From assembly GCA_014607495.2 (NCBI GenBank), contig CP053154.1:14694001-14758000 (forward strand): 64,000 nucleotides of DNA, in the 5' to 3' direction. The position numbers were made by a program, and so were the translations under genes. Positions 22,120 through 33,964 of this stretch are shown here, piece after piece (within the stretch, counting starts at the first letter, position 1; every line of letters starts with the position of its first letter). The notes below the pieces were generated by a model, which was not told the origin of the DNA, searched no databases, and saw only the letters and a list, made by a program, of their open reading frames with translations. The stretch comes from Carposina sasakii (taxonomy: Eukaryota; Arthropoda; Insecta; Lepidoptera; Carposinidae).

Positions 22120-22320
22120 CACACTGGAGTAGCCAGAACTGAAGTATCACGAAGGAAATCTCACAGCCATGCTTAGCACAGCGGGGCCAGATGTTGAAGA
22201 TCTGTGAGAAGTTGCTAGCTACGCCCTGGTGTCGACTCTTACGACATGAACTGAAGGAGATACAACTTATGAGTTTTTGTAAAGCCCCTCATTAGCACAG
22301 CGTGGTAGTATAGGCTATAG
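22120..22320 (+). repeat. Repeat family F copy
   Basis: Words in order: CACACTGGAGTAGCCAGAACTG, CTTAGCACAGCGGGG, AAGTTGCTAGC, AAGGAGATACAAC and CCTCATTAGCACAG. Related copies: 33330 and 40427 (plus) and 37203 (minus). Confidence 0.55.
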
Positions 22321-22744
22321 TGACGTACGTAGGTACCCAATACAACATGATGTCAAGGGAAACCTTTCCAGTCAATAGAACATTCTATGGAACATAGGTG
22401 TAACAGCATATCTGAAAGAATACTTTAACAAAACAAGAAATTATCCTATATTCAATAAGGACGAAAAGTCCTAAAAATTCAGGTGTTATGACGAAGCTTT
22501 TCTAGTAGGTACATACCTTTCACAGGTGTGAAGTTCCATTCCACTGCTGTCCAGCTGATACTGATAAATGAGGTCGAGAGAGACGAGACGTTCAATTGTC
22601 TACAGACATACGTATCTGAGAACTAGGCGTACAGTAATATAGTATATGATCAAAAACCTATTCATTCTTTCTTTTTTTTTTATTGTACACATTACATTTT
22701 TCTTAGACAGTATCGAAAAATAAATAGTTAAAAGGCTAGCTTAT

Positions 22745-22900
22745 CTGTGAAAGAGATGTTCTTCCATCAAACGATTGGGTACAGAGAATATTATTATTGT
22801 ACACAGTAAAGTTTTCACAAATAAAGTTTATGACAAAGAAAATGTACAAAGGTGTGTTTATCTCTTACAGAGATTTCTTCCAAAATTTTATAATATATAA
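22745..22900 (-). mobile_element. LINE 3' end remnant
   Basis: The inverted counterpart of 2385-2475: TTTGTCATAAACTTTATTTG, GTGAAAACTTTACTGTGTAC on the minus strand, with a CAATAATAATATT tail. Confidence 0.55.
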
Positions 22901-23069
22901 AATTTAACCCATATCTATCAAACCTACCTACCAATTTAACTTTAATCACAGATAAATGATAATCTTTTCATATTTAATATTTTTTAGAGAGCAACTGCAC
23001 TTTTCTTAGATGCTCAAGAAATGCCTCCTCAATAAACAAAACTGATATGATTTTTAAATGATCAGTGAT

Positions 23070-23280
23070 AAGATGGTCTAGTAGGTAGTGACCCTGCCTG
23101 CGACACCATAGGTCCTGGGTTCGAATCCCGGTAGGTGCAAACATTGATATGATGAATATCAATGTTTGTTTCCGAGTCATGGATGTTTCTATACTTATCT
23201 ATGTATTTATATACCGTTGCTTAGTACCCACGACACAAGACCTTAGGGATCTTAGTGTGGGACAAGGTTAACGTGTTTAT
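23070..23280 (+). mobile_element. tRNA-derived SINE-D
   Basis: A head with GGTCTAGTAGGTAGTGACCC (A-box region) and GGGTTCGAATCCCGGT (B box), then a body CATGGATGTTTCTATACTTA, GCTTAGTACCCACGACAC and AGACCTTAGGGATCTTA. Other copies: 41321, 43783, 51507 and 54937. Confidence 0.8.
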
Positions 23281-23758
23281 TTCTCAAGACCACTTTTAAA
23301 AGTTAACTTGGCTAAATTGGTCCTGGTATTGTAGGGGGTCTACCAGAAGGCCACTGCGAATACTATGTACATAGACAATCTATTGGTGACAATTCTAATC
23401 TCTTTGCTAGATTAACTGTATTTTATATGATGCTTGACTACTAACATTAACTTATTATAACCTTTAAATATTTTAATTAATTAAACCACTAACATTTGCA
23501 CGCCAATGACCAGTAAAATATGCAGGAACTCAATTTTCAATGAAATTATCTTTATTATGTACCCATATTTCTGCAAATAAATGATCTGAATCTGTTTTTT
23601 TTACGTGATAGCCAACTCAAACGTCCGTCGAGTCTCCCGTGGACCCCTAGATCACTACGGCAACCTCTGACGTTAGTGGATGCAGCTGACGTATTCTAGT
23701 GAAAACTTGCATCAGCACAGATACAGGCAGTCGTTACAATAGACAAAATATATCTGAT
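23281..23758. other. Non-coding intron
   Basis: A LINE-like tail GCAAATAAATGATCTGAATC lies at 23573-23592, and a family F scrap at about 23660-23725. Nothing else was recognised. Confidence 0.4.
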
Positions 23759-23860
23759 GTTCTCAAAATTGGTCAGAAGTGGCACCATGTGGTACTATCG
23801 GCCCTTGGTGCTCTGCCTACCTCGTAAGGGATAAAGGCGTGATTATATGTATCTATGTAT
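23759..23860 (+). mobile_element. SINE-A, 3' fragment
   Basis: The last 100 bases with a TATG/TATC tail. Confidence 0.75.
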
Positions 23861-24155
23861 CTGATGCTTAGATAAATGCGAATCGGTGGTTAAAGATGTA
23901 TGCAATAAACATCTCGAGTCGTTATTCTGAAATCGACTTTAAATCAATTTGGGGCGAGTGCAATTTCCTAAAGTGGTCTCAACGAATGGCGCCATAAAGT
24001 GTGGACACGAAGCATTAAGTGCGCTTAGTTACTTTACGATTGCGAACTCAAACTTTATTGCAGCAAGGTACAAACTTCAATGACAGTTTTTTAAATATTT
24101 GTAGAAGTCAAACTCGATTTATGAAGGTGTCAGATCTGAATTTATTGTATTTTTT

Positions 24156-24232
24156 ATTATATGCCAACCATCGTGGCATACGAAGTCTTAAAACGTTATA
24201 TGACAGCGCGTGCCACGACGATTGGCGTATAG
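24156..24232. repeat. Imperfect inverted repeat
   Basis: TATATGCCAACCATCGTGGCA is mirrored by TGCCACGACGATTGGCGTATA, with three mismatches in 21 and about 30 bases between. It could be a tiny fold-back element. Confidence 0.5.
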
Positions 24233-24351
24233 TATAGAATTAAATATTTCATATCAAACATGTACATGTTACATCCGTCGCTAGGTGTTATCAGAAAAAC
24301 GTTAAACACCGTTTAATGACAGTTGACAGTATGTTATACGTGTGATTTTGT

Positions 24352-24416
24352 ATATAGATTCTCTGTAATGGGCTATTATCATAGCACTTCGCTTTAAAAT
24401 CCTTTCCGTTACACCA
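24352..24416 (-). mobile_element. TA-flanked MITE, terminal fragment
   Basis: TTCTCTGTAATGGGCTATTA to CCGTTACACCATA is a diverged right end of the MITE seen at 8883. It abuts repeat family H. Confidence 0.5.
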
Positions 24417-24600
24417 TACATAAATGTGCATATCATAGTAACGCCGATTATCTCCCAAAGAGGGCAGAAGTGTGCAAATTACATACCCACTTTTAACCAA
24501 CCTATTAAATCCCACGTGGTAAGGTGTGAGCCTACCGCCGCTTTTCGGGCAAAAATACAACAATCTAGCGACCGGTAACAAATCCAGTGTTACAAACTGT
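24415..24600 (-). repeat. Repeat family H copy
   Basis: The second copy of the family at 12480-12660 (CCACGTGGTAAGGTGTGAGC). Confidence 0.5.
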
Positions 24601-24705
24601 ATAATACGAAAAAAAATCATTGATTTTTAACAGCATACTCAAGACAAGACGCCCCTTTGTCGCTATCAAAGAAGACAGTCATTACTGTTCATCACATGTC
24701 ACGCT

Positions 24706-24796
24706 GACGTGACGATAACGACGTCAGTATTGAGGCGTCAGCACGCGTCATTTGTCACGCGTCGGAGCGTGACGCGTTGGAGTCATATTTGACGCC
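24706..24796. promoter_or_regulatory. Dense TGACG/CGTCA motif cluster
   Basis: At least eight TGACG or CGTCA words occur in about 90 bases, including GACGTCA and two ACGCGTC words; GTCACGCGTC and GCGTGACGCG are partly palindromic. These are half-sites of CRE/ATF-type bZIP elements. Function is unproven; it may simply be a decayed short tandem repeat. Confidence 0.35.
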
Positions 24797-24939
24797 AAGT
24801 GCGGCTTTGTGGAGTGGAAACTCGAGTGCATTATTTGGAAATTTCTCGTCTCTTGTCTTCCTTTTAGGCTTAAACTAAAAGTGTAGCAGACACTTTACCT
24901 CTAAGTCCTTAGAGTGACATTTTGTTTCAGAGTTAGGCT

Positions 24940-25065
24940 GCCTGTTTAACGGAGCGGAGCAAGGCTGCAGTGCGAATACATTTTAACCAATAGGATGGTA
25001 TAAAATATCAGTGCAGCTGCAATCCTATTGGTTATTATTTATCCGTTTCTCCGCTCTACTTCGGG
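24940..25065. mobile_element. Small inverted-repeat element (MITE-like)
   Basis: TAACCAATAGGAT (24984-24996) is mirrored by ATCCTATTGGTTA (25022-25034). Outside these, TAACGGAGCGGAGC is roughly mirrored by CCGTTTCTCCGCTCTA. The centre holds CAGCTGC. Superfamily not determined. Confidence 0.5.
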
Positions 25066-25619
25066 TGACAGATAACCTTATAGGTCGGTGTATACTTATA
25101 TTGAAGTTATGGTTTCCTAGTGTAAAGGTACCGTTATGTAGCGGTGGTACCAACACAAAAAGGTCATAACTTACCATGCCGATATAAAAAGTTCCTTCCA
25201 ATAAGGGATTACACTTATCTTCAGTACAAAAACGTCCTTCTCACACACCTGTCAATCCGATTGCATAACAAACTCCGTATATTTCCCCGAAGGAAACTCA
25301 TCGAAACATATCAAACAAATCTCCAGTCCGTTACGGGCATAAATAAATAAACAAACTTCTTTATAAGGGCAACTTGGTAAGTTCTCTCCTCAATTTGATG
25401 TGGGATCCGTTGAAAAACTTGCCACAGAAGTTTCAGGAAACTTAGATGTGTGTTCGGGATAAAAGGTTTTTGGAAAATTAAGTAATAATTATTGATATTC
25501 GGATCTTGCTATTTATGATTTAATGGATGGATTTATTTATGTATGTATATCTGTTATCGTTATACCAAGTGACCTGTCGAACTAGGGATTTGTAAAAGAT
25601 TTAACTCTTACAAATATTA

Positions 25620-25834
25620 TCCTACTAATATTATAAACGTAAAAGTTGGTAAGTGTGGATGGATGGATGTTTGTTACACTTTCACGTAAAAACCGCTGGA
25701 GCGATTTTAATAAAATTTGGTATGGAGTTAGCTGACACCCTCATTTAACACATAGGCTACTTTATCCCGGGAAAATAATTTTCATATATTTTTTTTATGC
25801 AGTCCACGCGGGCGAAGTCGCCGGCGTCCATTAG
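25620..25834 (+). mobile_element. Helitron-like element
   Basis: A|TCCTACTAATATTATAAACG at the start; GCGGGCGAAGTCGCCGGCGT shortly before a terminal TTAG (usually CTAG) followed by T. A GATG microsatellite follows the head. Same family as 32950, 46405 and 47624. Confidence 0.65.
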
Positions 25835-25854
25835 TAAACACAATAGCTCAGAGG

Positions 25855-25980
25855 CGTTCCCTCAGGCGACAAGCTAGCAACTTGTGTTACTGATAAAACA
25901 TGCTGACTCCACTATGGTAGACATGGGGTGGGGCAGACATGGGGTGGTACGAATTCTACTCTGCCGGCACCACGCGGCCA
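25855..25980 (-). mobile_element. Family F scrap and SINE-B fragment
   Basis: 25855-25915 carries the inverse of the family F core (CAGGCGACAAGCTAGCAACTTG). 25918-25980 is the 5' end of SINE-B (minus strand), with a duplicated GCAGACATGGGGTGG. Confidence 0.55.
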
Positions 25981-26840
25981 ACAAAATGGTAGCTTCATTA
26001 TTTCCACACGTATATGTCCGCCTCTCCCTGTAAATAGTTGACCTTTAAGCCATTGCCTGTTTAAAGCAAAAATAGCGTTATCGCCATTTAAAGAAAATAT
26101 AACGAAATAGAAAAAGCTCCCACGTCAATCCACTAACAACTGCCACTAAAAATCGACTACCTATCACAGCCGGTCGAGGTGCCATTGAATATGACGTATC
26201 CACTGAATTCTATTTCCTGCGTTTCCTTTCGCAGCATGATTGCATGGCAGCGCTAGTACGTGTCAACATACTACCTTTTCATTTTATACTTATATTACAA
26301 GCAATGGACGCTGAAAACATGTCACGTTTGTTTCATTCGTCAATGTCATGAGTATACCCTTAGGTATTTAACGGATACAATGAGAGGTAGCTGCACTCTT
26401 GGTCGGCATTGCAGGAAGAAAAAGGTGTAAGAAAATACTGATAGGTATCTAGTTTCTTGGAAGAGTAATACCTATGATATGTACATACGTCTGGATCACG
26501 AAGGAAATTATAAAAGCAGATGTGATAATCAACGTTGCTCTGCAACAGTTAATGTCGCCTACGCAGCGCATTATAAACCAATCACTAGTCAGTTATTGAA
26601 TGTGTTAAGTTAGAAAGGGCAGTAACAAGGCTAAATGTCAGCATTAAGAGTAGAGATTAAAATGACTGCTGACCCCATTGAAACATAAGACGTTACGTTA
26701 GGGTCTCGGATATGCATGATGTCAAATATTTCTACAGTTACACCAAGTATATATATGTAATATGAGATTATGACAATTGCACTTTATACATATTTTAGAC
26801 TAGAGTGAAAGGGACACGCGTGCGAAACCGGGGCAGTTAA
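25981..26840. other. Non-coding intron, nothing recognised
   Basis: No shared repeats or credible reading frames. Confidence 0.4.
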
Positions 26841-26981
26841 TAGCCTTCCTTGATAAATTAGCTATTAACACTAAAAAGATTTTAAATCGGATCAGTAGTT
26901 CCTGAGATTAGCGCTCTCAATCAAACAAACAAACAAATTCTTCAGCTTTATAATACATACGTATACGTATTACTGTAGATT

Positions 26982-27200
26982 TACATACATACATATAATC
27001 ACGCCTTTTTCCCTAACGGGGTTGGCAGAGCACCAAGGGCCGATAGAACCACATGGTGCCACTTCTGATCAATTTTGAGGGTATAGTTGAGATGTACAAG
27101 TTCGGTTAGTAGTGACTGACTTGTACAGTATGCCCGGGAAGAGAAGCAGATGTAGTATTATACGAGTACGTTATTTTTTCGCTCCCAGAGCAGCATAGAA
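26982..27200 (-). mobile_element. SINE-A, internally deleted copy
   Basis: The GGCGATGGGCTGACCACC portion is missing; head and TATG tail are present. At 26880-26950, just before it, lies AAATCGGATCAGTAGTTCCT, a word shared with the mosaic at 1-60. Confidence 0.75.
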
Positions 27201-27353
27201 AATTTACATGGCACTGTTATCTGCCTATAATAACATAGTATAGATCCCAGATAACGTTCTCGATCTCGATGCGTGGAATATTTTTATTCTAAATATGGAA
27301 GTACATACATTCGATCCCTACTTTTAATTAAACGTATTAATCAAACTCCCTCC

Positions 27354-27402
27354 GGGGGGCTGAGTCTGGGAGGTCCAGGGGGTCCGGGGGATCCGGGGTG
27401 GG
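27354..27402 (+). promoter_or_regulatory. G-quadruplex-type G-run cluster
   Basis: G-runs of 3-5 at 27368, 27378, 27386 and 27395 are separated by loops of 7, 3 and 4 bases, with further runs on both sides. This satisfies the usual G3+N1-7 rule on the plus strand, which would be the non-template strand of the TMTC transcript. Confidence 0.6.
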
Positions 27403-27952
27403 TGTCAATCACGTGACGAGGCAGTTTATCCTGTATACGGAGCATTTTAAATTAATTAATCCCGATCACTACACGTATATGTTCTTTTTGTTCGACCTCA
27501 CGCCTGCGAGAGCGTAAATCCACCAGAAAACAACTACCTAACATGAATCAAAACAGATACCTAGTATGAATCAGTATTTAGTTTAGTTTTAGTTTAGTTA
27601 GCTATTTTATCCCGCCGCTGGTTATTTATTTTTAATGTTTGAGATAAGATTCATTTAAATAATTCAAGGTAAATCCTCGTAGTCGTAGCCTTCATCAGAT
27701 AAGTAGTGGTGGAACACACGTTAACAAACCTAACACTTAAGGCTAATAAAATGTTACCCTTCATTTTAGCTTAGCCGTGATCGGGTAAACAAAGTTGATA
27801 TTTTACGGACGGAACACGATCCCCTATGAAAATATTCGGTTGCCAACTCTTCGATCTCGCCGCTGCAAATTCTAACTATGTTCGCTTTCGCATCGCAGCC
27901 AGCATTCCGTGGTTAATGACGTCCGCTTGTTACACAATTCCGGGACTATGCT

Positions 27953-28000
27953 GGGGACATTCCCGGGATATAGACCAGGGGAATTCCCGGGGACTTTCCC
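27953..28000. promoter_or_regulatory. Three adjacent kB-like motifs
   Basis: GGGGACATTCCC (27953-27964), GGGGAATTCCC (27978-27988) and GGGGACTTTCCC (27989-28000) all fit the Rel/NF-kB consensus GGGRNWYYCC. The region around it is not an identified repeat. They may also be read as a decayed ~12-base tandem repeat. Confidence 0.4.
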
Positions 28001-31000
28001 GGAATGCGTGTAGTTGACGAAGCTCACCTGAATTGTTGGTGTTTCATGGCTCAAATAACTTGAGCAGAATGCGCTGAGGCCTGACAAAATTTGCAGGAGT
28101 TGACTCCAACTATGCGAGTTTGGTTGGCTATATTGATGTAGATTGTTGGACATAGTTTAAGAGCCGCTGTCGGATTGTATCGTACACACTGATATTAAGA
28201 GCTTACCCATACATTTCTCTTAAGAAGATCAATGGTAAGCCATTTTGTAAAAGTTATGCCTAAATATCTCCAGGACGATTTTTAACAAATTTTATATAGC
28301 ATATAAAAATTAGATAACATAGAATAGAATAGCCGAGAGAATAACCGAGTTCATTAGTCATACAACATGAACGGAAAGGGATGCAGCCGATGTATTCTAG
28401 TAAAGCCTCACATTAGCACAGGTTAATATAAAAATTTCATAGAAAAAAATACAGACAGAACATAAAACGTGCTATAAGCGGCTGAGGTGACCCTTCATGA
28501 GTTTCCTTGACAAATAATAGCTATCATCACCTTACCTTCGTAATTTTGGTAGCAACGAAGCACCCAAATAGCTTTGTGTAAAGGAAGCTCCTTAATGGGC
28601 TACAAGTTGCATTCGTGTTTCCGTAAACGCTTTTCGTTATAATGTGTTGCGTAAAAGTGAACTGAGTTAGCTTGGAATTAAAGTCGTTTCGTGTGTGTAT
28701 AACTGTGAAATAGTAAATGGTTTTATTATGCAACACATAAGTATTCATCTTTTACCTAAATATATTGGGTGTAAAAAGACAACTTTGTTCTTTTAATATT
28801 CTTCGTATTCTTTGTAACATCACGATCATTTTTTTCTATGGAAGCACCCCTGGGAAACCACGGGTTTCCAAGATTTTGAGGTCGAAAGTTACATGAATAT
28901 CAGTATTTTTTTCCGAACAAAATAAAAACCGATTTTAAGTTTTAGTTTGAGTCGTAGGCTAGGCTCACTCCAAACGTTCAACTAAATTTTAAACTCGTTT
29001 TAAGCGATTCCTTCCATAAAGAGCCATTTCCCATTGAAATCAGTGAGTCCAGCAGCGTGAATCACACTTAATTGCCTTTATGGAAGCTTCCTTGGCACAA
29101 AATATCGCGTTACTTCTGACCTAATGTGAAAGGGCTCTTAAGTCTTAACACAAGGGACAATTCTGCAAAAATTTCAAATTCCAGCCGAAACGCAGCCACT
29201 AACGAAACGAATAAGCAATATTTGCTTACCACTTGAGCAATAAGATAAATTACACGCACCGGTCGCGAGCATGTTCGAATAAAAACAACATCTGTTGCGT
29301 GCTGAAATGTGTCTAATTGTGTCGTCACCACAAAGTGAGCTTCGTACCGTGCCGGTTACGGTTGAGCTTCAGCTTCGTTCCAGCTAAAAACTTTAAGGGA
29401 GTTAGGGGTCTGGGTGGGGATAGCAATAACTCCGCGTTCCTCTTCGCACCATTTGCTCCGTGATAAAGCGCAGGATGGGCTCGGATTGGATATTTATTCA
29501 TAGCTTACTCACTGAGATGATCGCGTAACGTGTTGTTTTCCATTACTATGTCTTGTTTTTTATTAGGCGCCATTTTTTTCGTAGTATTACAGATTTTTGA
29601 AGAGGCGCCACTTTGTATCATTAATACTTTTTATTATAAGACAATGATTACTCAATGGTTCAGAAGTGCGAGCGTTTTGTAATTTTAGGTTTGGTTTTAA
29701 TCACGTTTATTTCATATACGAATTTTAATATATCACTTAACTATATCCAATGAACTTTGGCGATATATTGGCAGCCCTTTATGAAAGAAATAGCAAATTT
29801 TCAACAACATGAGTTTCAACGAAAGCTATATTAGAATAAAGACTATCGTGATATGATAATTCCTTTTTTTACAGACACGATCGTAAAAGTATAACAAAAT
29901 TAAATGTGCATTATGTATTCTCTTAATTAAATATTAAACAATGTGAGCCTTTACCCAAAAGGATTATTTCGTCGCTGATATATTGAAATAGTTTAGGGAT
30001 TTTGGGAACATAAACATCTGTGTATTTACCACATATGTTTATCTGCGAGCACATAATCTTACGCTGGTAATCTTTTCACAATGGATCCTAGGAATATTAC
30101 CATCTGGAGCACTAAAATCTTCTTAAGAGGGTATTGTATATGATTTGAAAAAGCTAAATATAGAGAAAGGAAAAGATATTGTTATGTTAGTTATAAATAT
30201 AATGTATACTATTTATTATGTAGTAGTCATAGGGAAACTTTGACATGAAAATGTTTAAATCTAACCCGTTCTTAACTGCAATATCCAAAAGTTAAATAAA
30301 TATTAGTAACCCATTTTAAATACCGACAAATTGCCAATCAACATTAACATGAATGCCTCTTAAAAAATCATCACATTAATATTCACCCAAAACACACAGA
30401 GGCCGAATTCAAAATACCTTAAATCCTGTAATACTTATTAATATTCCTCGAACAGGGATTCGATTCTTGTGTCGCTTCACATCTCTACACTCGATAAAGT
30501 TGACACAAATATTTGAAAAACAAAATGGCGGATTTATGAATAGCTAACACCATAGCACTTTTGCTTAGCGTATCTGAACAGTAGAGATGGTATCGAGATT
30601 GCGATATCTACTATACAGTATATAAAACCAACAGTTTTAAAATCTGCTGCTTAGTTGTTTTGAAATTTTGAGTTGAAATCAGAGATAATAAGATCCATAA
30701 ATGGCAGTATGTCATAATGATAGAAAAAAAGAGATATGTCGCGATATGCGAGAATCGTACCCCAGTTCATATATCCCCACCTCATGTGTCCCCCACCTCA
30801 CTTGTCCTCATCCTTTAATCCATTAAACCCGTGAAAAACAGTAGGTTAATCATTTGAGCCCGTTCATCCGGCGATCTCGGCCAAGTACACAGTTTCCGTT
30901 CTGTTATCAAAGAATAACGCAATTTTCTGTATAAAGGCTTGTGCACATAGGGAGGATAATGAGTTTGAGAGGTGTCTATTATTGGCGGGGTAAGGCTGGG

Positions 31001-32949
31001 TATATATTGGACGGATAATGTGGTATTGTTATAAAAGGTTGTTGTGTCATTGTGTCTGCTACTCTACCATTTATGTGCCTTAATATAGGAAATATCTGAA
31101 GGCCAATAGAGGTTATTGTCAAAGTAATTTGGGATATTTTTATATTAGCTACATGTTTAATATTGTACTTTTAGCTTGATTGGGCTAACATTTTCCGTTA
31201 CAGTCTATGACAATTTATGATAGTTGCACTGCGTTCTCTTACATCCTTTAATTAGATACAGATATCATGAATAAGTACATAATTGGTATCTAAATCGAAG
31301 ACATGACAAAAGCTTAAGTAGGTATCATTGTTATTAATTTTAATATATAATTTAAAGGTGGTGCTATCTCATCAGGTATGTACCTATATAGTCTTGTGTA
31401 ACCTTCTTTTAAGTAACTTGTGGATAGTGTAGTGGACTGTGTACTTATTTATACTTTAAAAACAATACCTAACTATGTATTTTTGTATACAGTTATTAAC
31501 TGTCCCAAATAAATTTAAAAAAATAAGTGTTCAAAAAGATCAAAGCATTTTCTGATTACATTTTTCCGTTGCGATTTCTATCAGTTCTTTTTATCCCGAA
31601 AGCCGCGTTAAAAAACTTCATTTAAAAATTACTTTCTGCAATCAATTAGTGTACCCACAGCTCTACCCGACCATACTCCCAGGGTTCACAAAGGACGAGA
31701 TCTACTTAAGCCTTTCAAATAGACCATGAAAATTTCACCAAAAAGGATTAATACGGACCTTTATCATTACTTAGCCGGGTTGGTTCACTGCCCGCGCTAT
31801 GGAAAGGGGAATTAAAAATGGAGTGGAGCAGCTCCGGAATTTATGATGGTGTTCTGCATTAACCTATCTTGTATGAGAAGTTGTTTCCACCGTGTTCGCG
31901 TTGAGTTGTTAATATCAATAATGAATCATATATTTCGGACAATAAGCCAGCAATATGGGATATAAGATGAACTTCTAGATGCTGATGGTGGAACTTGAAG
32001 TTCTCAGATGAAGATAGAAGAACTCAGATGTCACATCTTAGGTCTATGAAAAGGGTCGTTGATGTGAAGATGGCGCTTGCAGTTTTGTCATGCCTGCTAA
32101 TTATTTTTGGTCAGCTACAGCATAACATAAATATTATCACATAATTGAATTATAAGTACATAATTCGTGACAACAAGCTGCAGTGAAACGGCCCAAGAAA
32201 CCAAAGTGGCAGCGGAGAGGGCACGTATGGGGCCGAAAAGTTCTATAATGGCTACCACACATTTCCTGATAAACATAAATGCGAGTACATAACTACATTT
32301 AGGAATATTCCACTAATGATCCAAAATATCTGAATGTTTCCGGAAAATTTCATGAATATACAAATAATGAAAGTGCCATTCATTATTTCCCTGCGGATCT
32401 CTAAAACTGAAGGGCTGTGCTTACAAGGGATAAAATATTGCGGGCTCAGTTAGGGCGGTGCATGATTTTTTAATTTATGACCCAGATTTTCAAATTAATC
32501 GCTTCTGTATTAGGTGGAGTTGGTTTTGAATTACGTTCCTGTATTATGTTATGGATACATTTGGTAATAATATTGAGATTCTAATTAACCATCATGTTCA
32601 CTTTGTTATGCTGTTTAACGAACATTGTGATATGTTATGTGTGCATGTTCCAGTATGATAATTATGTTCAGCATAGACATTTATCGCTGAAGATGCATCA
32701 ATATTTTTGCAATGTTGTTCAAACAAATATATCTCCTTCCATATATTCGAGTAAGTAGCAAGACTTACTATTTTAATAAAGTTTGTATTTTAAAACATTC
32801 ACTAACTCAAGCTCCAGTCACATTGAAAAATAAAAGTTCAAGTAAAAATGATACAAACTTGAAAGTTGTCAAATTAAAACTTCAAGCACTTCGAAACAAC
32901 TACGACAACCGAAGGTACACGGAGACAAGAGCTCTGGGTACGAGCATTA
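28001..32949. other. Repeat-poor intron block
   Basis: A family F scrap lies at about 28345-28425. The words CACGATCATTTTTTTCTATGG and GAAGCACCCCTGGGAAACC at 28825-28870 reappear in altered form near 40105-40150. From 28.9 to 32.9 kb I saw no window-shared repeat and no convincing reading frame. 29,100-29,480 is comparatively GC-rich and would be the first place to look for conserved non-coding DNA. Confidence 0.45.
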
Positions 32950-33184
32950 TCCTACTCAATACGAGTATTATAAACGCGAAAATTTGTAAGTATGGATGGA
33001 TGGATGGATGTTTGTTACTCTTCCACGTAAAAACTGCTGAAGCGATTTTAATAAAATTTGGTATGGAGTTAGCCGACACCCTAAATTAACACACAAGCTG
33101 CTTTTTATCCCGTGAAAATATTTTTATCCCGGATAATTTCGACATATTGTTTTTTATGAAGCTAACGCGGACGAAGTCCACTAG
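32950..33184 (+). mobile_element. Helitron-like element
   Basis: Starts A|TCCTACTCAATACGAG, carries a GATG microsatellite and TTTGGTATGGAGTTAGC, and ends GACGAAGTCCACTAG|T. Part of the usual GCGGGCG hairpin is deleted. Confidence 0.65.
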
Positions 33185-33329
33185 TTTTGCCTTATTATAA
33201 TACAAGAAAATTTACATTAACATCTGTAATATCGCTCACATAGAGTGAATACAAGATAAAAAGTTAGAGATGGAAAAGAAATACGCAAAAACCAAATGAA
33301 GCAACTTAAACTATTCACTCCTGATTACA

Positions 33330-33535
33330 CGGCTGTGTGCAAGAGAACTGCAAGCGTGCTAACGAGATCCTACAGCCACGTTGAGCATAGTGAGGTCAGA
33401 TGTAAAAGATTAGGCACAAGTTGCGAATAGTTTTCTGAGAGAAAGTCAGTAAATTCCTTAGTTGACATGCACGGAAGGAGATGCAACTGATGTATTCTAG
33501 TGAAGCCTCGCCTCAGCTTAGGAAACGCTAGTAAA
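33330..33535 (+). repeat. Repeat family F copy
   Basis: GAGATCCTACAGCCACGTTGA-like head, AAGTTGCGAATAG, ACGGAAGGAGATGCAACTGA and TTCTAGTGAAGCCTCGC in the same order as 40427. Confidence 0.55.
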
Positions 33536-33964
33536 TCCAACTCTAAATAACAGGTTCAAGTTAAATTTGACCACAGTTTTGTTAGTCTGTATACGTGTGA
33601 AAAGGGCATTCGTCTATCTATTTTGGAACAGTTGGAGATTTTGAAGGCCAAATATTCTGGTGTAAACCTTTTAAATGAACAAATTGAGTTTGGTTCGCTA
33701 CTTCTAGATTCAATTGCAAGAGGTAGTGTTTGATAAATATTTAGTATGTAATGGCTTGTCAATGTCAATAGCAATTTTTGTTTTTGTTGGTAATGGAATA
33801 TGTTGTTGCATACATCCTTGTTTTCCTTTACTAATTTATCAATATTTTGGTGAATTTTTGAATTTTTTCATTTAAATTTAACTAATTCACCCAATACTAT
33901 TTGGTTTGTATGCACATTTGAAATATAAATAATGGTGGGTAATTATTTATATATTTATTAATAC
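33536..33964. other. Non-coding intron, nothing recognised
   Basis: AT-rich DNA; a reading frame on the minus strand at 33556-33774 has no recognisable content. Confidence 0.4.

Noticed and set aside
32712..33089. 125-codon plus-strand frame as a gene
   Set aside because: Its second half runs through the Helitron-like element at 32950-33184, including the GATG microsatellite; the first half has no recognisable content.
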